A stretch of DNA of 49,554 bases. Source: an uncultured Acetatifactor sp. GTDB taxonomy: Bacteria > Bacillota > Clostridia > Lachnospirales > Lachnospiraceae. Below, piece after piece: positions 32,813 to 41,421 of the stretch (positions within the stretch are counted from its first letter, which is position 1; each line of letters begins with the position of its first letter). Below the pieces are notes generated by a model. The model made no database searches and was not told where the DNA came from. It worked only from the letters and a program-made list of their open reading frames with translations. A program made the position numbers and the translations under genes. The stretch lies in NCBI GenBank assembly GCA_910578185.1, contig CAJTPN010000020.1, positions 10,627 to 60,180 on the forward strand. The letters are read 5' to 3'.

Positions 32813-33708
32813 CTTACGGAGAATTGTTTTATCAGGGAAAGGATATCCTTTCATCAGTGGGAATTGAGGAAGCAAAGCTGGATGCGAGACTTTTGCTGGA
32901 GTATGTCTGCGGGACAGACCTTGGAGATCTGCTGGTCCATGGGGACAGGGAAGTGCATCCTGATCAGGAGAGCGCTTACGTGGCGTTGATTGCCAGAAGG
33001 GCGGAGAGGATTCCGCTGCAGTATCTGACGGGTACTCAGGATTTTATGGGACTTACGTTTGCGGTGAGTGAAAGTGTATTGATACCCAGGCAGGATACGG
33101 AGATTCTGGTGGAGGAAGTGTTGAAATACCTTCATGACGGGATGAAAGTATTGGATATGTGTACCGGTTCCGGCTGTATTTTGATAAGTCTTCTCCACTA
33201 TACCAATCATTGCGAAGGCGTTGGGATCGACATTTCGCAGTCTGCGCTGGATTTGGCGAAGCAAAACGGAGAGAGGCTCCTGGACGGGAAGAGCGATGCC
33301 GGGGAGGGCGAAGGGTTTGGCAGTATTCGTTTTTTACAGGGAGATTTGTTTGAACCTGTGGAGGGGAAATTTGATGTGATCGTGTCGAATCCGCCCTATA
33401 TCCGCAGCGGTGAAACCCAGGCTCTGATGCCGGAGGTGAGAGATCATGAACCGTTGCAGGCGCTGGACGGCGGAGCCGACGGGCTTTTGTTCTACCGCCG
33501 GATCGTTGCGGAGTCAGGAAAATACCTGTACGGCGGGGGCATGTTATTTTTTGAGACAGGCTGCGATCAGGCAGAAGCTGTGGGAGAATTGATGCGTCAG
33601 GCGGGCTTTCTGGATATCCGGGTGGTAAAGGATTATGGCGGACTGGACAGGGTGGTGTCTGGCACGTTGGGGTTTGGGGAAGCCGGGCGTAATTCAAAGG
33701 AATGGTAA
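32809..33708 (+). CDS. prmC: Peptide chain release factor methyltransferase
   Basis: A 299-residue N5-glutamine methyltransferase that modifies the GGQ glutamine of release factors. The N-terminal helical domain (1-85) has LLLEYVCGTDLGDLLVHGD and ERIPLQYLTGTQDFMGL. The SAM-binding motif I is VLDMCTGSGCILISL near residue 109, and the catalytic NPPY motif lies in DVIVSNPPYIRSGE near 193. The substrate gene prfA follows directly. The ATG overlaps the yqhQ stop. Residues past 285 (AGRNSKEW) are a short family-variable tail. Confidence 0.95.
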   Translation: MTYGELFYQGKDILSSVGIEEAKLDARLLLEYVCGTDLGDLLVHGDREVHPDQESAYVALIARRAERIPLQYLTGTQDFMGLTFAVSESVLIPRQDTEILVEEVLKYLHDGMKVLDMCTGSGCILISLLHYTNHCEGVGIDISQSALDLAKQNGERLLDGKSDAGEGEGFGSIRFLQGDLFEPVEGKFDVIVSNPPYIRSGETQALMPEVRDHEPLQALDGGADGLLFYRRIVAESGKYLYGGGMLFFETGCDQAEAVGELMRQAGFLDIRVVKDYGGLDRVVSGTLGFGEAGRNSKEW

Positions 33709-33802
33709 CCGCTTGGGAGGTGCTTGGGCCAAGGGGGGAGTGCGGTTGCAGAACCGGAACAGATTGATATCAGTCGTTGTAAACGGCGGAATGTGAGGCG
33801 TT

Positions 33803-34879
33803 ATGTTTGATAGATTGGATGATTTACTAATTCGTTATGAGGAGATCTTAAGTGAGCTTCATGAGCCCACAGTGGCGGAGAACCAGGAGCGTTTTCGCAG
33901 GCTGATGAAGGAGCAGAGCGATTTGTATCCCATTGTGGAGGCCTATACGGAGTATAAGAAATGCAGGCAGGATATCGAGGATTCCCTCGCTATGCTGGAA
34001 GAAGAAAATGACGAAGAAATGCGGGAAATGTTGAAAGAGACTTTGAACGAGGGCAAAAAGCGTATGGAAGAGCTGGAGCAGACCATGAAGGTGCTTCTGC
34101 TTCCCAAGGATCCCAATGACGACAAGAACGTAATTGTGGAAATTCGCGCAGGTGCAGGGGGGGATGAAGCGGCGTTGTTTGCGGCTGAAATTTACCGCAT
34201 GTATGTGCATTATGCCGAGAGCCAGCGCTGGCGGGTGGAGACGTTTAACGTGGACGAAATCGGTATCGGCGGCATGAAGGAAGTGCAGTTTGTGATAACC
34301 GGACAGGGGGCTTATTCCAGAATGAAGTATGAGAGCGGCGTCCATCGGGTGCAGAGGGTGCCGGAAACGGAGAGCGGAGGGCGAATTCACACCTCTACCA
34401 TCAGCGTGGCAGTGATGCCGGAGGTGGATGAGGATATTGACGTTGTCATTGATGAGAAAGATATCAGAATTGATGTGATGCGGGCTTCCGGAAACGGCGG
34501 ACAGTGCGTCAACACCACGGATTCTGCAGTGCGGCTGACCCATTATCCCACAGGGATCGTAGTGTACAGCCAGACCGAGAAATCTCAGATTCAGAACAAG
34601 GCAAAGGCGTTGGCGTTGTTAAAGGCCAAATTGTATGATATTGAGCAGCAGCAGCGGCATGACGCGGAGGCGGAGCTTCGCCGCAGCCAGATCGGCACCG
34701 GGGACCGCTCCGAAAAAATTCGTACCTATAATTTCCCTCAGGGACGTGTTACCGATCATCGTATCGGACTAACACTTTACAAACTGGATAAGGTCATGAA
34801 CGGAGATATCCAGGAGATTCTGGATGCCTGCATTGCCGCCGACCAAGCGGCCAAGTTAGTAAAGATGGGGGAAAGCTAA
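33803..34879 (+). CDS. prfA: Peptide chain release factor 1
   Basis: A 358-residue translation release factor for UAA and UAG. The anticodon-like P-x-T motif reads PET in VQRVPETESGGRIHTST near residue 184, and the catalytic GGQ lies in ASGNGGQCVNTTDSAVRLTH near 228. The N-terminal helical domain and the C-terminal RSEKIRTYNFPQGRVTDHRIG region are intact. Length is normal for RF1. It follows its methyltransferase gene prmC by 94 bases. A GTGAGG ribosome site is modest. Confidence 0.97.
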   Translation: MFDRLDDLLIRYEEILSELHEPTVAENQERFRRLMKEQSDLYPIVEAYTEYKKCRQDIEDSLAMLEEENDEEMREMLKETLNEGKKRMEELEQTMKVLLLPKDPNDDKNVIVEIRAGAGGDEAALFAAEIYRMYVHYAESQRWRVETFNVDEIGIGGMKEVQFVITGQGAYSRMKYESGVHRVQRVPETESGGRIHTSTISVAVMPEVDEDIDVVIDEKDIRIDVMRASGNGGQCVNTTDSAVRLTHYPTGIVVYSQTEKSQIQNKAKALALLKAKLYDIEQQQRHDAEAELRRSQIGTGDRSEKIRTYNFPQGRVTDHRIGLTLYKLDKVMNGDIQEILDACIAADQAAKLVKMGES

Positions 34880-34962
34880 AAGCTGCCTGGCCGGTTGAAA
34901 TCGAAGCGGCGTCATCTTCAAAATGGAGTGGGATCCAACAAGGGAGTAAGGGAGAAGTTTTT

Positions 34963-36828
34963 ATGTGGACTGTAGGCAGAAGATTTTTTTGCAGGAGTGC
35001 ATTGCTGATTCTGATGGGCGCAGTGATCGGCACCGTGCTGCTGACACTGGCGTATATGCTGCCGGTTGATGTTGTAAACAAAAGTATTTTGATGGATAAG
35101 CTGAATGCGTCTTGGTATCCCCGGGTATCGGAGGCGGCGTTCTCACAGGATATTTATTTCGATTCCTACCTGCCAGATGTGCTGGACGATTCCACGGATA
35201 TGCTTATGCTGAGTACGGCGCTGGATACCAACGAGGGAGATCCGCTGCAGCGGGCAATGAACCAATACAATGAATTTTCCGGCAATTATCCAAATTATTG
35301 GCATGGATACGTGAGTATTCTAAGGCCTTTCTTATTATTGTTTGACTACTCTGAGTTCAGAATTTTTAACGGGGTATGCCAGTTGCTTCTTGTAGTATTT
35401 TTGTCGCTTTTGATAGGACGGGAGAAAGGGATACAGTATGTGCTGATGCTGGTATCCTCATATGTGCTGCTGGGAGCCATGGCGCTTCCTCTGTCCCTGC
35501 AGTATACATGGGTTTTTGACATCGCTTATGTGGGAACTTTGGTGATGATGCTGAAACGGGATTTCTTTTCCGCCAACGGCCGATATGTGTATTTCTTTCT
35601 CTGCATGGGAATGTGCACAAGTTATTTTGATTTGCTGACCTATCCTTTACTGACATGGGGAATGCCGCTGGTATGGTGGATGGTAATGGATCGAACCCGG
35701 AAAAAAGAACTTGTCCGGGCCAGGCAGGTGGTGGGGTCCGGAATTGGGTGGATCGCCGGGTATGCCGGAATGTGGATTATGAAATGGGCTTTTGGAACAG
35801 TGATTCTGGGGCGGGATATTTTTGCGTCGGCTGTCGGCAAGGTGTTTTTTCGTTCCGGCTTAAAAGAGAAGGATATCTATGGGCTGTGGGGAAGAATGAA
35901 TGTGCTCTACGACAACTGGAAGCACTATGGATATAAGGTCTATGCGCTGATTTTGGGCTGCTGGCTGTTATGGTGGGGATATCGGACCATTCGCAGAGGC
36001 TTTCGGAGGAATTCCGGAAGATATGCTTATTTTCTCATCGGTATGTCAAGTATAGTCTGGTATTTTGTGCTTGCAAATCATACCCAGGCACATCACTTTT
36101 TCACATATCGTATTTTTGGGGTGAGCATACTTGCCTTTATGGCGATTTTACTTGAAAGTACCGAAGGAGCTGTTAAACAAGACGGAAGGGAACGGCTGGC
36201 GGTATTGGGGGTATGGCTGGCAGTGTTTGTCTTGGCAGTGCCGCTGGCACTGCTTGCCAGAGAAAACAGGTGGGTTCATAATGGGGACTGTGTATCTTTC
36301 CGTCAATATGAAATGGGTGCAAACGGCCGTCTGGAAACCGAATTCTCGCCTGCGTTTGATGAGGTGAAGGGACTGAATTTAGGATTGGAGTTTGCCGGGA
36401 CAGAGGGCCGATATGTTATCACGTTGCTGGATGGGGATGGGCTTATGTACAGGGAGACATTTTCTATAGCGGACTGTTCCGGACATTTTCAAGGAGTGGA
36501 TGTGGCTTGGAAACTGGATCACCGCAAGACATATCGGTTGCTGATAGAGGTGGAAGGGAATGAAGCGCCTGTGAAGGTGTGGTCCACGGAAGGTGAAATG
36601 CCGCTGACAGAATACGGAGCGCTGTGGGTGGACGGGGCTGCGGCGGACGGGCAGATGCTGGCAGGGATCACCTATTGGTGTCTTCCGGCGTCTGCCACTT
36701 GGGTATTGTTTTTGATCATGACCTGGGTGGGGATAGGAATATGCTGCTTTTATGTCTTTTTGCCAAACAAAGTATTTGAACACTTATTTCCGTCGGCAAT
36801 GAGCCGGGGGATGCATAGAGAATCTTAA
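34963..36828 (+). CDS. Large integral membrane protein, unknown
   Basis: A 621-residue protein not assigned to a family. The N-terminal helix (about 13-32) is followed by an extracytoplasmic loop of ~80 residues (WYPRVSEAAFSQDIYFDSYL), then about nine helices to residue 425. An extracytoplasmic beta-rich domain (about 425-560) and one last helix near 570 follow. The layout resembles GT-C-type glycosyltransferases or polysaccharide-related membrane proteins (first loop with several acidic residues, soluble C-terminal domain), but no catalytic motif can be named. GGGAGAAG lies just before the ATG. It follows prfA by 83 bases with no terminator, though a role linked to translation is unlikely. 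Confidence 0.75.
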   Translation: MWTVGRRFFCRSALLILMGAVIGTVLLTLAYMLPVDVVNKSILMDKLNASWYPRVSEAAFSQDIYFDSYLPDVLDDSTDMLMLSTALDTNEGDPLQRAMNQYNEFSGNYPNYWHGYVSILRPFLLLFDYSEFRIFNGVCQLLLVVFLSLLIGREKGIQYVLMLVSSYVLLGAMALPLSLQYTWVFDIAYVGTLVMMLKRDFFSANGRYVYFFLCMGMCTSYFDLLTYPLLTWGMPLVWWMVMDRTRKKELVRARQVVGSGIGWIAGYAGMWIMKWAFGTVILGRDIFASAVGKVFFRSGLKEKDIYGLWGRMNVLYDNWKHYGYKVYALILGCWLLWWGYRTIRRGFRRNSGRYAYFLIGMSSIVWYFVLANHTQAHHFFTYRIFGVSILAFMAILLESTEGAVKQDGRERLAVLGVWLAVFVLAVPLALLARENRWVHNGDCVSFRQYEMGANGRLETEFSPAFDEVKGLNLGLEFAGTEGRYVITLLDGDGLMYRETFSIADCSGHFQGVDVAWKLDHRKTYRLLIEVEGNEAPVKVWSTEGEMPLTEYGALWVDGAAADGQMLAGITYWCLPASATWVLFLIMTWVGIGICCFYVFLPNKVFEHLFPSAMSRGMHRES

Positions 36829-36842
36829 CTGGTCATAGATAG

Positions 36843-36974
36843 AAACCATCAGCAACAGTTCAGACAGCATCTCCAGCGAAGCCCAAGTTGCCCTGTAATG
36901 ATTGCGGCAGCGACGGGCGGGATATCCGAAAGCTTTTGGCGGAACTTCTTGATTTTTTTGATTTAATAGAGTAA
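36843..36974 (+). other. Open frame without a start codon, possible gene remnant
   Basis: Between two stops lies a 43-codon frame reading SPAKPKLPCNDCGSDGRDIR and then KLLAELLDFFDLIE. It has a CNDCG knuckle and an amphipathic helix, which looks coding, but there is no ATG, GTG or ribosome site. The remaining bases of 36829-37108 show no gene. Confidence 0.3.
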
Positions 36975-37108
36975 AATTGCAGATAGACGAGAATTTTCGC
37001 TTTGCGTGACGTGCCGGAGAAGGCGGGTGTCCGATGGTATGGAGTGAAAGAGGGAAAGCCCATTTGTATGTGGCATAGTTTAAAATTATATGTTTAGAGG
37101 GATGGCAG

Positions 37109-37585
37109 ATGATTCAGATTACCGTGAAGATCGAGGCGGGAGATCTATATGATTATATGTTGATGCATTCTTATAATAGTCCGGCAGGAATTTTGGGAAG
37201 TACCTTTGGCGCGGTGCTGATAGTCTTCGCATTGGCCACAAAACAATGGATGTTTATCGTGCTGGGGCTGATTATGCTTTTGTATCTTCCCTGGTCGCTG
37301 TTTATCAGAAGCAGGCGTCAGATATTGAGTAATCCCAGCTTTCAGGAGCCGCTTCAATACACCCTGGATCAGGAGGGGTTGACCATCTCGCAGGGGCAAG
37401 AGGAGGGCAGGATGGCGTGGGAGGATATGTATAAGGCGGTTTCCACAAGCCGCAGCATTATTCTGTATACGTCCCGGGTGAACGCCACCATATTTCCCAA
37501 ACGGCAGCTGGGAGATCAAAAGGTTGCGGTGATAGAGATGATATCTACGCATATGCCGCCTGCAAAAGTAAAGATAAGATCTTGA
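37109..37585 (+). CDS. YcxB-like membrane protein
   Basis: A 158-residue protein. Two adjacent transmembrane helices (about 28-45 and 47-66) are followed by a soluble beta domain with YTLDQEGLTISQGQEEGRMAWEDMYKAVSTS and IILYTSRVNATIFPKRQLG, which is the YcxB-like pattern found in many Firmicutes. The role of the family is unknown. GAGGGATGG precedes the ATG. It lies 79 bases before tsaE and may be in the same transcript. Confidence 0.8.
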   Translation: MIQITVKIEAGDLYDYMLMHSYNSPAGILGSTFGAVLIVFALATKQWMFIVLGLIMLLYLPWSLFIRSRRQILSNPSFQEPLQYTLDQEGLTISQGQEEGRMAWEDMYKAVSTSRSIILYTSRVNATIFPKRQLGDQKVAVIEMISTHMPPAKVKIRS

Positions 37586-37664
37586 AATGGATCAGAGGAT
37601 TTATAGCATGGGGCCATGACAAAATTATTTACAGGAGGCCAATCCAATCAGTATTATAAAAGAA

Positions 37665-38126
37665 ATGATAGAAAAATTGAATACGGACGGCGTTGCCTTC
37701 GTGGAAACATATGCACCGGAGGAAACCTTTTCCATTGGCCAAGAGCTGGGAAGGATGTGTACCCCGGGCCGTATCTATACTTTGTCAGGCGGACTTGGGG
37801 TGGGAAAAACGGTGTTTACCCAGGGGTTTGCCAGAGGGCTGGGCATTGTGGAGCCGGTGAACAGTCCGACTTTTACAATTTTGCAGGTCTACCAGGAGGG
37901 GCGCATGCCTTTTTTCCATTTTGACGTATATCGTATCAGCGATGTGGAAGAGATGGAAGAAATAGGATATGAAGATTGCTTCTACGGGGACGGCGTATGT
38001 CTGATTGAGTGGGCGGAGCTGATTGAGGAGATTTTGCCTGAAAAATATGTAAAAGTGACCATTGCCAAGGATTTGGAAAAGGGCTTTGACTATCGACAGA
38101 TTACGTTTGAGGAAGTGAGTTTGTGA
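37665..38126 (+). CDS. tsaE: tRNA t6A biosynthesis ATPase TsaE
   Basis: A 153-residue P-loop ATPase of the threonylcarbamoyl-adenosine (t6A37) tRNA modification complex. Walker A is SGGLGVGKTVFTQGFARGL near 41-60, followed by VNSPTFTILQVYQEG, HFDVYRI and the conserved CLIEWAELIEE near 114. The ATG at 37665 has only a weak purine stretch before it; AGGAGG lies 26 bases upstream and would fit an ATC codon, so the true start is uncertain. The stop overlaps the tsaB start by 4 bases. It acts with TsaB and TsaD, both encoded nearby. Confidence 0.93.
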   Translation: MIEKLNTDGVAFVETYAPEETFSIGQELGRMCTPGRIYTLSGGLGVGKTVFTQGFARGLGIVEPVNSPTFTILQVYQEGRMPFFHFDVYRISDVEEMEEIGYEDCFYGDGVCLIEWAELIEEILPEKYVKVTIAKDLEKGFDYRQITFEEVSL

Positions 38127-38851
38127 AAATATTAGGTTTGGATAGTTCGGGGCTGGTGGCCAGCGTTGCGGTGGTGGAAGACGATGTGCTGCTTGCCGAA
38201 TGGACCATAGATTACAAGAAGACCCATTCTCAGACGCTTCTTCCCATGTTGGAAGAGGTACGTGAGAGACTGGAGCTGGATTTACATTCCGTTGACGCTA
38301 TCGCCGTTTCTTCCGGCCCCGGTTCTTTTACGGGGCTGCGCATTGGTTCTGCCACGGCGAAGGGGCTGGGGTTTGCGCTTGGCAAGCCTTTGGTGGAGGT
38401 GCCTACCCTGGAAGGGCTTGCCTGGAATCTGTACGGGACTGACAGGATTGTTTGTCCCTTGATGGATGCCAGGAGAAATCAGGTCTATACGGCGGCATAT
38501 CGCTTTTGTCCGGCAGGGGAAAGATTTGACATGCAAACATTGATTACACAGAAGCCGGTTGATATTGCGGAGATGTTGGATCAGCTAAATGCCCTGGAAG
38601 GCGCGGTGATCTTTTTGGGAGACGGGGTGCCGGTATACAGGGAAACGATTCGCAGGTGTTGCAAGGCAGCGTACGGGTTTGCCCGGGCGGGAAACAACCG
38701 GCAGAGAGCGGCCAGTATAGCATCCCTGGGAGCGGTTTATTTTGCCGGGGGACGTAGTGTGGACGCGTCGCAGCATCGACCGGAATATCTGCGCAAGAGC
38801 CAGGCAGAGCGGGAAGCACAAGAGCAGGTAACCCATGGAAAGAAAGATTGA
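38123..38851 (+). CDS. tsaB: tRNA t6A biosynthesis protein TsaB
   Basis: A 242-residue ASKHA-fold protein that scaffolds TsaD in t6A synthesis. It starts with GTG inside the tsaE stop (overlap 4). It shows ILGLDSSGLVASVAVVED, the THSQTLLPMLEEV motif near residue 32 and AIAVSSGPGSFTGLRIGSATAKGL near 54, all typical. The C-terminal lobe has a longer helical extension than the Gram-negative form, as usual in Firmicutes. The last 17 bases overlap rimI. It is part of the tsaE-tsaB-rimI cluster. Confidence 0.95.
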   Translation: MKILGLDSSGLVASVAVVEDDVLLAEWTIDYKKTHSQTLLPMLEEVRERLELDLHSVDAIAVSSGPGSFTGLRIGSATAKGLGFALGKPLVEVPTLEGLAWNLYGTDRIVCPLMDARRNQVYTAAYRFCPAGERFDMQTLITQKPVDIAEMLDQLNALEGAVIFLGDGVPVYRETIRRCCKAAYGFARAGNNRQRAASIASLGAVYFAGGRSVDASQHRPEYLRKSQAEREAQEQVTHGKKD

Positions 38852-39299
38852 TGTCCGGATCAGGGAACTGGAAGAAAAAGATATAGAAGAATTGGCCGGG
38901 ATAGAGTCGGAAGCTTTTTCAATGCCCTGGTCAAAACATGATTTTGAGGAGCTGCTGCGCCAGCCCTATTGCCGTTATCTTGTGGCGCTGGTCAACGGAC
39001 GTATCGCCGGCGGCTGTGGATATACGGAAAGCCTGGGAGAGGCGACCATAGACAATGTGGTGGTTGCGGAGGCCTACCGGGGCATGGGAATAGCCCAGGC
39101 GATGCTGCGCGAATTAATCTTGAGAGGTGAATCGGAAGGTGTGGGGGCATTTACCCTGGAAGTTCGTGTCAGCAACACCATTGCCATCCATATTTATGAA
39201 AAAAATGGTTTCAAATCGGAAGGAATCCGGCCCGGATTTTACGAAAAACCCAGAGAAGATGCAATGATTATGTGGCGGCGCGGGACGATTGTACAATAG
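38835..39299 (+). CDS. rimI: Ribosomal protein S18 alanine N-acetyltransferase
   Basis: A 154-residue GNAT acetyltransferase. The acetyl-CoA loop is VVAEAYRGMGIAQAMLRELI near 77-96, preceded by ATIDNVVV; the C-terminal part has LEVRVSNTIAIHIYEKNGF, typical of RimI with its conserved Asn and Tyr. RimI acetylates the N-terminal alanine of ribosomal protein S18. It overlaps tsaB by 17 bases with a weak ribosome site, so translation is probably coupled. The tsaB-rimI order is common in Clostridia. Confidence 0.93.
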   Translation: MERKIDVRIRELEEKDIEELAGIESEAFSMPWSKHDFEELLRQPYCRYLVALVNGRIAGGCGYTESLGEATIDNVVVAEAYRGMGIAQAMLRELILRGESEGVGAFTLEVRVSNTIAIHIYEKNGFKSEGIRPGFYEKPREDAMIMWRRGTIVQ

Positions 39300-39485
39300 A
39301 AAAAGAGGATACGGCAGCAATTACCAAACGCATTCATGTATATTTTTAGTATAATGGTTTCAGACGGATCGGATGACTTTAACCGGAACCGACGGCAGGA
39401 GGAACAGGAGACATTATTCATGACAATAGAAGACTCGCGAAGCGTGGATTCCATTGTTTGATATGCATGAAGAGGAGAAAACCAT

Positions 39486-39734
39486 ATGCGTAGATATGAG
39501 AACGGACAGAACGGAAAACTGATGGAAGTAGTCTGCAATAAGTGCGGCAGGGTTCTAAAGGTAAAGGACGGTTATCTGAAAGAATTTTGTTTTGCGGCGG
39601 ATACGGCTTTCGGTTATTTCAGCCGTAAGGATGGAGTGACGCAGCATTTTGATCTGTGTGAGGATTGCTATGACAGTCTGACTTCTCAATTCCTGGTGCC
39701 TGTGGAAGAAACGGAGAGGACGGAGCTTTTGTAA
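39486..39734 (+). CDS. Small zinc-ribbon-like protein
   Basis: An 82-residue protein preceded by GAGGAGAAAA. Two Cys pairs are visible: CNKCGRVLKVKDGYLKEFC near 17-35 and CEDCYDSLTSQF near 58-69, a layout typical of a zinc ribbon. Phe/Tyr-rich segments lie between them. No function is known; such small proteins are frequent in Lachnospiraceae. The 186 bases before it contain a TATAAT at 39346 but no convincing -35. Confidence 0.75.
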   Translation: MRRYENGQNGKLMEVVCNKCGRVLKVKDGYLKEFCFAADTAFGYFSRKDGVTQHFDLCEDCYDSLTSQFLVPVEETERTELL

Positions 39735-39829
39735 GCTGCGCCCGGAAGAGAAGATGCCGGGCGTGGGGAAGAAACGTCAAAATGAGAGAAGCGGATGAAG
39801 TTTTTAGATAGAGAAAAGGAAACGAGAAC

Positions 39830-40741
39830 ATGCTGGATGTAAGCTTATTGGGGACGGGGGGAATGATGCCGCTGCCTTATCGGTGGCTCACCGCTCTGAT
39901 GCTTCGGTATAATGGAAAAAGTATATTGATTGACTGCGGTGAAGGGACGCAGATTGCGCTGCGGGAAAAGGGATGGAGTCCCAAGCCCGTTGACATTATC
40001 TGCTTTACCCATTACCACGCCGACCACATCAGCGGGTTGCCCGGCATGCTGCTTGCCATGGGGAATGCCGAGCGCAGAGAACCGCTTCGGCTGATGGGTC
40101 CCAAGGGATTGACCAGAGTGGTAAACGCTTTGCGTGTGATTGCGCCGGAACTGCCGTTTGAGCTGCAGTTTCAGGAGATTGGGCAGGAGGAAGAGACATT
40201 TTCTTTTGACGGATTTCAAATTAAGGCTTTCAAGGTGAGTCATAGTGTGGTATGCTATGGGTATAGCATGACAGTGGAGAGAGGCGGGCGCTTTGACAGG
40301 GAGCGTGCGCTGGCCCGTCAGATTCCTCTGAAGTTGTGGAGCAGACTGCAAAAAGGAGAAACGATTGAGGAGGGTGGTTTGACCTATACTCCGGATATGG
40401 TGCTGGGGGAGCCCAGGAAAGGATTAAAGGTGACTTATTGTACCGACACCAGGCCCACGGGAAGTATTGTCTCCAATGCGGAAGGGGCGGATTTGCTGAT
40501 TCTGGAAGGAATGTATGGGGAGCCGGAGAAACTGGCAAAGGCTAAGGAAAACAGGCATATGACCATGTATGAAGCGGCATCGGTTGCCAAGGCGGCCGGA
40601 GTGCCGGAATTGTGGCTGACGCATTACAGTCCTTCTCTGCTGCGTCCGGAGCAGTATTTAAACGATGTGAAGAAGATTTTTCCCAACACCGTGGCTGCCA
40701 GGGATGGCAGGTCTGTCGAGCTAAATTTTGATGAGGAGTAA
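39830..40741 (+). CDS. rnz: Ribonuclease Z
   Basis: A 303-residue metallo-beta-lactamase-fold nuclease that trims the 3' end of tRNA precursors. The metal site is FTHYHADHISGLPGM near residue 60 (H-x-H-x-D-H), a further His in KVSHSVVCYGY near 138, the Asp in YCTDTRP near 206, and HYSPSL near 266. The opening MLDVSLLGTGGMMPLPYR and IDCGEGTQIAL follow the family pattern. Length is usual. It lies between a zinc-ribbon gene and a membrane-anchored protein, close to the tsa genes; all act on tRNA or translation. Confidence 0.95.
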   Translation: MLDVSLLGTGGMMPLPYRWLTALMLRYNGKSILIDCGEGTQIALREKGWSPKPVDIICFTHYHADHISGLPGMLLAMGNAERREPLRLMGPKGLTRVVNALRVIAPELPFELQFQEIGQEEETFSFDGFQIKAFKVSHSVVCYGYSMTVERGGRFDRERALARQIPLKLWSRLQKGETIEEGGLTYTPDMVLGEPRKGLKVTYCTDTRPTGSIVSNAEGADLLILEGMYGEPEKLAKAKENRHMTMYEAASVAKAAGVPELWLTHYSPSLLRPEQYLNDVKKIFPNTVAARDGRSVELNFDEE

Positions 40742-40747
40742 AAGGCT

Positions 40748-41341
40748 TTGAATGCGGGGAAAAGTATGAAAAGTAAGACTACAAAAATTGCGATTATTTT
40801 CATGGTGCTTGTTGTGGGGGTGGTGAGTTTCTATGGCTATTTGTCCACAAAGCAGAGACAGGCGGCGGCGGACGCGAAGATGACGGCGGCGCAGATCGCC
40901 TTAAACCGTGATCTGGAAAATGATTATCCGCCCACGGTGAGGCAGGTCGTATCTTATTTTACGGAGATACAGGAATGCTTTTATAATGAGGAATGTACCG
41001 AGTCTGAGATCGAACAGCTGGGTATACAGGCGAGAAAGCTGTATGATGACGATTTGTTGGAGATCAACGAGGTGGGTACTTACCTGCTTCAACTGAAAGC
41101 CGAGATCGAACATTTTAAGACCAATAAGAGGAAAATTACAAGAATTTCTCTTGCGGCTAGCAATAATGTAGAGACGTTTAAGGAAGACGGATTTGAGTTT
41201 GCCAGAATTCACTGCAATTACTATATTTCGGAGAATGGGCGTCTCGGTTATCAGGATGTGATTTATCTGCTGCGCCGGGACGAGAACAGGCGTTGGAAAA
41301 TCTATGGATGGGATCTTGCGCCGGTGAAGGAAACCGAGTAG
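40748..41341 (+). CDS. Membrane-anchored protein, DUF6715-like
   Basis: A 197-residue protein with a single N-terminal transmembrane helix (about 15-32, IAIIFMVLVVGVVSFYGYLS) and an extracytoplasmic domain of ~150 residues (DYPPTVRQVVSYFTEIQECFY, IYGWDLAP). The TTG at 40748 is chosen because GAGGAG lies 8 bases upstream; an ATG at 40766 preceded by GGGGAAAAG is the alternative. The pattern resembles a Lachnospiraceae family of unknown role (DUF6715); this is from memory and not certain. It lies 6 bases after rnz. Confidence 0.75.
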   Translation: MNAGKSMKSKTTKIAIIFMVLVVGVVSFYGYLSTKQRQAAADAKMTAAQIALNRDLENDYPPTVRQVVSYFTEIQECFYNEECTESEIEQLGIQARKLYDDDLLEINEVGTYLLQLKAEIEHFKTNKRKITRISLAASNNVETFKEDGFEFARIHCNYYISENGRLGYQDVIYLLRRDENRRWKIYGWDLAPVKETE

Positions 41342-41421
41342 TAGTGTGGGTGTCCACCCCGGGAAATGAATGAAAATACGGCCTTTCGGGAATAGAAAAA
41401 AGTCAGGGGGCATTTGAGACA

